Part shown: piece after piece, positions 1 through 9,393 of the stretch | Numbering within the stretch: position 1 is the stretch's first letter | Layout of the letters: every line of letters begins with the position of its first letter | Source: Microglena sp. YARC | Taxonomy: Eukaryota; Chlorophyta; Chlorophyceae; Chlamydomonadales; Chlamydomonadaceae | DNA: 64,000 bases | Direction: 5' to 3' | NCBI GenBank assembly: GCA_022414725.1 | Contig: CM039462.1 | Location: 31,808,378-31,872,377 of the forward strand | Notes under the pieces: model-generated | What the model was told of the DNA's origin: nothing | The model's database searches: none | The model's input: only the letters and a program-made list of their open reading frames with translations | Position numbers and translations under genes: made by a program

Positions 1-420
1 CTGTGGCTACACCCAGTTGGGTTGGTTGGGTTGGGTTGGGTTGGGTTGGGTTGGGTTGGGTTGGGTGTGGGTGTGGGTGTGGTTGGGTGTGGTGGTTTGG
101 GTTGGGTTGGGTTGGGCTTGGGTTGGTTCCCCATGTTGGGTATTGTCATCATCATCATCATCACCATCACCATCAAAAGGACACCGACCTGCAACTGCTG
201 CTCAAGCGCCAACATCCAATGCTCTGTGGCTACACCGAGTTGGGTTGGGTTGGGTTGGGTTTGGGTTGGGTTGGGTTGGGTTGGGTTGGGTTGGGTTGGG
301 TTGGGTTGGGTTGGGTTGGGTTGGGTTGGGTGTGTGTGTGGGTTGGGTGTGGTTGTGGGTTGGGTTACCCATGTAGTGTGTTCTCATCATCATCATCATC
401 ACCATCAAAAAGACACTTAC
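1..420. repeat. GGGTT arrays carrying copies of an exon 3' edge
   Basis: Runs of (GGGTT)n at about 17-125 and 238-330 separate copies of the 3' edge of the coiled-coil exon that ends at 421. The exon end with its donor recurs at 189 (donor changed to GTCGGT), 232 bp from the real one, and the next copy is cut by the window edge at base 1. Each copy keeps about 50 bp of coding-like sequence, including the translated motif LALEQQLQ, followed by GATGAT-type and GGGTT intron sequence. Confidence 0.85.
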
Positions 421-3400
421 CTGCAACTGCTGCTCAAGCGCCAACATCCTCTGCTCTGTGGCTATACCCAGTTGCAGCGACATCTCCAATTGAAGCTGGA
501 GGTACTCCAGCTGCTTCTGGAGGATGGGCACCTCGACTCCCTGTCCCTGCTCCTGCCATCGTCCATGCTCGTGACCATGTTCATGCTCGCGATCGTGCTC
601 ATGCTCACAACCATTCTCATGCTCACGATCGTGCTCATGCTCGTGACCATTCTCACAACCTAGTGTCTGCTGCGCAAAGCTAAAGGCTCGGCTCAGCTGC
701 TCCTCAGCTTCATGTCTCTGCTGCTGCCCTTGCTCATGCACACGGCCATGCACTCCCCCCTGACGCTCCTGAATATAAGCTCCCCCCTGCCCCGGCTCCT
801 GCCCCTGCTTCTGACCATTCAAGTCCTTTGCAAAGCTCAAGGCCCGGCTCAGCTGCACTTCCAGCGAGCTCCTATCCACAGGTGGCTTAGCCCCATCCCC
901 ATGTAGTGCCTCAGCCACCTCACTCATATTTTCATCACCCCCAGACCCCACACCCAAAGACCACCCATCACTCAAAGGATCAGGGTCAGGCTGCTGAGAC
1001 CCCTTCATAGCCTCTAGAGTGCGCCGGGCCCGGGTCAAGGAGCTCATCAGCTGCTCTTCTAAGACCTGCGATTGGTAAGGTAAGTACTTAGACAATTTGA
1101 TACGGTATGTGAGGTACGTATTTACGGTATGTAAGTATGTAGTAGTAGGGTTAAGGAGTTCAGCAGCTGCTCTTCTAAGACCTGCAATTGGTAAGGTATG
1201 CACTTTCAAAAATTGATCAGGTATGTAAGGTATGTACTAGTGATCATGTATGTAATGTATGTATTTATGTACTTTGACAATTTGATCAGGTATGTAAGGT
1301 ATGTAAGTATATAGTAGTAGGGTTAAGGAGTTCATCAGCTGCTCTTCTAAGACCTGAAATTGGTAAGGTATGCACTTTCACAAATTGATCATGCATGTAC
1401 GGCATGTAAAGTATGTAAGGTATGTACTAGTGATCAGGTACGAAAGGTATGCACTTTCACAAATTGATCAGGTTTGTAAGTATGTACTTTCACAATTTGA
1501 TCAGGTTTGTAAGTATGTACTTTCACAATTTGATCAGGTTTGTAAGTATGTACTTCCACAATTTGATCAGGTTTATAAGTATGTACTTTCACAATTTGAT
1601 CAGGTTTGTAAGTATGTACTTTCACAATTTGATCAGGTTTGTAAGTATGTACTTTCACAATTTGATCAGGTGTAAAAGGTACGTAAGGTATGTACTTTAA
1701 CAATTTGATCATGTAGGTACGGTATGTACCAGTGATCATGTATGTAAGGTATGTATTTATGCACTTTCACAATTTGATCATGTATGTAAGGTATGCAGTT
1801 ACACAATTTGATCAGGTTTGTAAGGTAGGTACTATTGATCATGTATGTATGTACTTTCACAATTTGATCAGGTGTAGAAGGTATGCACCAGTGATCATGT
1901 ATGTAAGGTACGTACTTCCACAATTTGATCAGGTTTGTAAGGTATGTACTTTCACAATTTGATCAGGTGTAAAAGGTATGTACAAGTGATCATGTTTTTA
2001 GGGTACGTACTTTCACAATTTGATCAGTTATGTAAGGTATGCACTAGTGATTAAGTGTGTAAGGTATGCACTAGTGATCAAGCATGTAAGGTATGTACTT
2101 CCACAATTTGATCAGGTGCAGAAGGTATGCACCAGTGATCAAGTATGTAAGGTATGTACTTTCACAATTTGAAGAAACTCTTCAATCCCACGCCCCTTAC
2201 TCTGACTCTCAGTCTAAGATCACAAGGTCTAGATACTACACAAGTACCAGTATACAAGGAACATACCTGCAAGTCCTCTTGCTCGTGCATGTCCGCCCCT
2301 ATCGCAGCCCTAGGCTGCATGGGGCACATCACCTGGCTCAGGCGGTCCTTCAATGCCTGCATGTCCACATCCTGCTGGGGGGAGGCGTGCTCAGGTTGCC
2401 AAGAGGCAGGCTGCTGTCGTGAAGAGACGCTCTGATCTTGGAGGGAGGCGTGCTCAGGTCGCCAAGAGGCAGGCTGCTGTCGTGAAGAGACGCTCTGATC
2501 TTGGAGGGAGGCGTGCTCAGGTCGCCAAGAGGCAGGCTGCTGTCGTGAAGAGACGCTCTGATCTTGGAGGGAGGCGTGCTCAGGTCGCCAAGAGGCAGGC
2601 TGCTGTCGTGAAGAGACGCTCTGATCTTGGAGGGAGGCGTGCTCAGGTCGCCAAGAGGCAGGCTGCTGTCGTGAAGAATCGTGCTGGCGTTGGGGGGTGG
2701 AGGGCTCGGGTCGGGAAGAGGCATGCTGCGTTTGAGTTCGATGGCTCTCCAACAGCGGCCTGCTGTCCTCCTCGCTCTCCAGGCTTTGGCGTGCAAGCGC
2801 TAGCTGGCCCTCCAACAGCGGCCTGCTGTACTTCTCCCTCTCAGGGCTTTGGTGTGCAAGCACTAGCTGGGACTCTAGCTGCTTCATCAGACTGCCATAC
2901 TCCTGCTCCCGGCTGGTGGCCTGGAGAGATCCTCTTTCCAGCTCTCTGGCCCCAGTTTCGAGCAACCCTAGCCCCCTGGAGGATTGGGCTGACCCCAGCG
3001 CCTGGACCAGACCAGTGTACTCCTGCTCTCGCCCAGGGGAGCGTCCTAAGCCCCCCTGGGCGAGAGCAGGGGGGGGTCCTAAGCCCTCCTGCTCTCGCCT
3101 AGAGGAGGGTCCTAAGCCCCCCTGCTCTCGCCCAGAGGAGGGTCCTAAGCCCCCCTGCACTCGCCCAGGGGAGCGTCCCAAGCCCTCCTCAAGCTCTCTG
3201 ACCAGACCGGCGTACTCCCGCTCCCCCTCCGGGGATTGGGCTAAGCCCTCCTCATGCTCCTACAGCAAAGAGAGGGGGAATCTGGTCAGAGCTGGGGTTT
3301 TAGTGGTTAAGGGTTTAGGTGGATTAAGGTTTATGTGGTGTAGGGTTTTTGTGGTTTAGGGTTTAGGTGTTTGTGGTGATGTAGGTGGTTTAGGAAAATA

Positions 3401-5776
3401 AGTGCTGACCAGCTAAGTGCTGACCAGCTTCCACCTACTCTGAGCGCAAGGTGGTGGTGTGTTTATGTGGGAAATAAAGTGCTAACCAGCTAAGTGCTGA
3501 CCAGCTTCCTCTTACCTGGAGCGCATGGTGGTGGTGGTGGAGGTGGTGGTGGTGGTGGCGGTGGTAGCGCATGGTGGTGGTGGTAGCGGCTCACTGTTTT
3601 TTACGACGATGCCTTGCCATACCGTCGCTGCATGGGTCTGGCTAAAGTAGTCAGAAATGCCCCCCCCCCAATCCCCCGGGCTGCTCGCTCTGCGGGGTTC
3701 AGGGGGCAGCGCTTTGCACTGGGGTCGCACGGAGTCACTCAATTTGCGACGCGTCGCACAAAAAAACAGCATAGCTGCTGTTAAAGAGAGCTGTCCTCCC
3801 GCAGTGGCATGTTACTTTCTTTCTATTGCGACTCGGTGCAAACCCAGTGCAACGCGCTGCCCCATGTTCGGTGGGCATTTCTGACTAGTTTAGCTCGCCC
3901 CATGTATCGCAATGCAGCAACGGAGTGGCGACGCGTCGGCGCGTTGCACAGAAAACATCAGTGTTAAAAACAGCAGTGCTTAAAACAACAGTGCTTAAAA
4001 CCAATAAGGTATTGGTACCTGCAGCAAAGCCTTACGCCGTAGGACAGCATCTAGCTGCTGTTGAAGAGAGTTGGCCTCCCGCAGTTGAGCTTTCAGCCCC
4101 TGCACTTCATCCTGATAGCGGGCCACGTCTGCCTCGGCATCCTCTAGCTGCTGCTGCGTGCTTCGGGACTGCTGTACTTGGCCTTGCAGACTTTGGAGCT
4201 CAACTGCTGCCACCCCCAATGCAGACTCCAGCCTGGCCTGTTCCCTGATGGCCGTGGAGTAGCGGGACTTGAGAGCTTCAAGCTCGAGCTCCCGCTTGTC
4301 CTGGAACATTTGGGCAATGACATGGGCATGGGCATTGACATGGGCATTGGCAAATACGCAAGTAACAAAATGTAAATCAATACAATCTATCTGGGCAAGC
4401 TCCCTGATGGCCGTGGAGCAGCGGGCCTTCAGAGCCTCAAGCTCGAGATATCTCTTGCCCTGGTAACGGGGCAGCTGGGCATTGGCAAACAAAGATAAAG
4501 CACACAAACAAAATTTGGCAAGTTCTTTGATGGCCGTGGAGTAGAGGGCTGTGAGAGCTTCAAGCTCAAGATCTCTCTTGTCCTGGTAACAAGGGTGTTT
4601 GGGCATTGGCCAATAAAGAAGCAAGCAACAATAAAACAGAAAACAAAACAATGAGCAAGCTCTCAGATGGCTGTGGAGTAACGGGCTTGGAGAGATTCAA
4701 GATGAAGCTCTCTCTAGTCCTAGTAACGGGGGCGTTTGAGTGTTGGTAAATAAAGATGCAAGCAACAATAAAACAGAAAACAAAACAATGAGCAAGCTCT
4801 CAGATGGCTGTGGAGTACCGGGCTTGGAGAGATTCAAGATCAAGCTCTCTCTTGTCCTAGTAACGGGGGCGTTTGAGTGTTGGTAAATAAAGATGCAAGC
4901 AACAATAAAACAGAAAACAAAACGATGAGCAAGCTCTCACACGGCCGTGGAGTAACGGGCCTGGAGTGCTTCAAGATCGAGATCACTCTTGCCCTGGTAA
5001 TGGGGCAGCTGGGCACTGGCAAATAAAGATGCAAGCAACAACAAAACATAAAACAAAACGATGAGCAAGCTCTCACACGGCCGTGGAGTAACGGGCTTGG
5101 AGAGCTTCAAGATCAAGCTTTATCTTGTCCTGGTAACAAGGCGGCTGGGCACTGGCAAATAAAGATAAAGCACACAAAACAAAATTTGGCAAGCTCTTTG
5201 ATGGCCGTGGAGTAGCGAGCTGTGAGAGCTTCAAGCTAAAGATCTCTCTTGTCCTGGTAACAAGGGTGTTTGGGCATTGGCAAATAAAGATGCAAGCAAC
5301 AACAAAACAAAAAACAAAACAATGAGCAAGCTCACAGATGGCCGTGGAGTAACGGGCTTGGAGAGCTACTCTGGACTGCAATATACATACACATACATAC
5401 GCTGAGCTACCAAATGCTGTGCAATGACACAAAATAAATGCTGCGCCAATGGCACAAAACAAGATCTTCATAGGAACCACCCTGTCGAAATGGGGCACAA
5501 AGCAACAGAGATGAGAAACTGAGCTAAAGAAACGTACCTTGTCTGCATCATCATCATAAGACGTGCCTTGCTGCCCTGCACTAGCCAGCTGTGCAGCCAT
5601 CGATCCCCATTTCTCCTCATACTGTAGCTGAGTTACAACCTGCTGCTGCTCTAACACTCTTATCTTCGCACTTTGCTTGCCGATAGTGTCTTGGGCACTG
5701 CTTAGCTCGGAGGAGAGCTGTGGTAGGGGCCGTGGGTACCAGGCGGTGGTGACAGTCAGTATGGGACATCAACATA

Positions 5777-5833
<57 letters not shown>

Positions 5834-7174
5834 CATATATATATTGTGTATATATATATATATTCTTCTAAATATTCTTCTTATTCTTCTTCTGATTATT
5901 ATTCTGATTATTATTCTGATTATCATAATTGCATCATTCAGCGTACCTTCCCGATTGCGTCGCCGTCATGACCGATTAGGGTAGAGCTTGCCATCTCTCC
6001 CCCACCCTCCATCCGCATGATCTGTTCGTGAAGGTTGGACAGCTCCTCAGCATATGCATCCATCACCATCGACAGCTGGCTCTTCATGCTCGACTGGAGC
6101 TCCAGCATCTCACCTTGCGTGTGTGTGTGTGGGGGGGTTAGGGGTGGGGGGGGGGGTGGGGGGGGTGGGGGGGGGGGGTATAACAAATAAAAGCTTGTTT
6201 CTGGACTGAAGCTATAGCATGCACACATGTATAGGGTTGGGAAGCAAACGTATATATTGATCTTTATATGCCGTATAAATGTATGAACGTATGCATATGA
6301 ACGTATGCATATGAACTTATGAAAACGTATGAGAATTTTATGAGCTTTTAGAGAAAATATTTTCACATGTGTTTAAAGGTATTACCACGTAGCTAATTTC
6401 ATTGACATCACATATCAACTCTCAAAAACATAGTCTAGCAAGTTTAGGTTGTCTAACTCTCAAAAAAGAAATCACGACGAGAAAGCGCGCCGAACGAGAA
6501 GCGCGGTGCCAATCTAAGTGAGCCATTCAACGCCAGTTGGTCTAGTATATAAATGCATACGTGTATAATAAAATAAGTATATAACTATATTGCAATATTG
6601 TCCATGTTCACATTGCACTAGGCTTGCACCATCAATCCACAGAGCCCTCGTGGGAGCTCAATGGAATGGAAGGCTAGGTGACACTCTGATATCTGTGCCT
6701 GATATCTGGCTATCTAAATCAAACTTTGGGCAAAATTTAAACAAAATGGTACGCTTGAAAGGTTACTTGTATTGCATGTTGTGATAGAGGAGGTCAATAG
6801 CTTTCCAATGAGCTATCTAAATCAAATATTGAATGAAAACCGAGAAAGTTAAATGCCGGGAAGCGAGCTGTACTTTTCGACGTACACATCTCATACGTTT
6901 GGACATACATATGATGATACGTTTCGAAAACAATCATACGTATGAATATATGTATGAATATATGATCGTATGATCAAACGTTCATATGTCGGCCCAACCC
7001 TACACATGTACACACATACACACATACAATCATACGTACACGTACACACATACACGCATACACACACAGACACACACGCATATACACACAAACACACACA
7101 TGCGCACACATTCATACATACATACATACATACATACATACATACATACATACATACATACACATACACATACC

Positions 7175-7207
<33 letters not shown>

Positions 7208-7648
7208 ACATACACATACACACACATGTACACCCAAACACACACCCCAACACCACACACACACAATGGGGGGCAGCTTTAGGGCACAATGTGTGTGTAT
7301 GGGTATGTGTGTGTATGTGTGTTATACATATACACCATCTCACCTTGATGTACAGAGTTTACCTCCATCAGTTTCTGTCTCTCTATGTCCAGCCGCTCCT
7401 CCATTTCCTGCATAAGAGTAGAAAAATGTATAAAATCATTTCAGGGCATGCAAGTGTGGCGAAATGAGCTTCCTTGCGTCCTTGGTAGAAGTAAGCAAGG
7501 AAGTGATATAAATTTCAGGGCATGCAAGTGTGGCGAAATGAGCTTCCTTGCGTCCTTGGTAGAAGCAAGCAAGGAAGTGACATAAATTTCAGGGCATGCA
7601 AGTGTGGCGAAATGAGCTCCCTTGCTTGCTTGCTTGCGTCCTTGGCTT

Positions 7649-7699
<51 letters not shown>

Positions 7700-9361
7700 G
7701 CAAGGAAGCTGTCTCAATTCAAATACATGGATGCAGACTGCTCCACTTCTTGTTCTCATTCGACACGGTGCAAATTGAGCTACTCGGTGCGACCCCAGTG
7801 CGACGCGCTGCCCCCCTGAACCCCGCAGAGCGCGAAGCACGTAGCCCGGGGGGACATTTCTGACTAGTTTAGCCAGACCCAAACAAAAGTGGGGACTGCT
7901 CACCTGCACCTGCCAAACAAAAAGTGGGGACTGCTCACCTGCACCTGCCAAACAAAAAGTGGGGACTGCTCTCCTGCACCTGCCAAACAAAAAGTGGGGA
8001 CTGCTCTCCTGCACCTGCCAAACAAAAAGTGGGGACTGCTCTCCTGCACCTGCCAAACAAAAAGTGGGGACTGCTCACCTGCACCTGCTTTTGGCTGGCC
8101 TCGCTCTCTGCAGCTGCATCTCTGGCTGCTGCCTCGGCTGATGCAAGATTCCTAGCCATCTCCGTTTCTTGTTGCACCTGCAAGCACCCGGTGGACATAA
8201 TAACATGGTTGTTGTGGACAGTGCTTTTGGCTGGCCCCGCTCTCTGCGACTGCATCTCTGGCTGCTGCCTCTGCTGACGCCAGATTCCTAGCCATCTCCG
8301 TTTCTTGTTGCACCTGCAAGCACCCGGTGGACATAATAACGTGGTTGTTGTGGACAGTGCTTCTGGCTGGCCCCGCTCTCTGCAGCTGCATCTCTGGCTG
8401 CTGCCTCGGCTGATGCAAGATTCCTAGCCATCTGCGTTTCTTGTTGCACCTGCAAGCACCCGGTGGACATAATAACATGGTTGTTGTGGACAGTGCTTTT
8501 GGCTGGCTTCGCTCTCTGCGACTGCATCTCTGGCTGCTGCCTCGGCTGATGCAAGATTCCTAGCCATCTGCGTTTCTTGTTGCACCTGCAAGCACCCGGT
8601 GGACATAATAACGTGGTTGTTGTGGACAGTGCTTTTGGCTGGCCCCGCTCTCTGCAGCTGCATCTCTGGCTGCTGCCTCGGCTGATGCAAGATTCTTAGC
8701 CAACTGCGTTTCTTGTTGCACCTGCGAGCACCCAGTGAGCAAAATAACGTGGTAGCTGTGGAAAGTGCTTTTCTTTTCCTCTCGTGTCTGCTCGTGTCCT
8801 CAAAGTCTCAGTAGTAAAGCTCAATTATTATCTACAACACGAACTCAGAGTCTCCTTTGGTAAAAACAATTTGTCCCCCCCCCCCCCCCCCCCCCCCTAC
8901 TTAACCCAACCCAACCCACCTCACCCCACCCCACACACACCCCCCACACACACCACCCTAACCACACACCTCACACACACGCACACACACACCAACCCCC
9001 ACCCCCAAAGAAGGTTGGACAGCTCTTCAGTATATGCACCCATCACCAGTGTTTTTCTTTCCAGCGATAAGCAGCAGCTTCTAGGCAGCTCCCCTGACTG
9101 GCTATTCAGCCAAAAATGACGGGACCTAGTGTGTCTGGAAGCTGACAGAATCCAGTGTCAAAAACTGTTGAAATTTTGGGGCATATTGGCTGGCTCAGGG
9201 AGCTGCCTAGAAGCTGCTGCTCATAGCTGAAAAGAAAAACTATGGTGATGGACCATCACCATCGACATCTGATTCTGCATGCTTTACTGCAGTTCCAGCA
9301 ACCATCAGATAATACTAATACTAATATTTTTATATTTATACTAATAATAATAATAATAAAC

Positions 9362-9393
<32 letters not shown>

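Noticed and set aside
17..330. GGGTT arrays as a chromosome end (telomere)
   Set aside because: The arrays are interrupted, carry copies of an exon edge, and lie inside an intron. Algal telomeres are usually TTTAGGG-type. A similar array recurs at 19.6 kb.
1200..2170. CRISPR array (regular 35 bp units)
   Set aside because: Units are head-to-tail repeats with no unique spacers, inside an intron of a nuclear eukaryotic gene. The same holds for the 35 bp array at 7886-8085.
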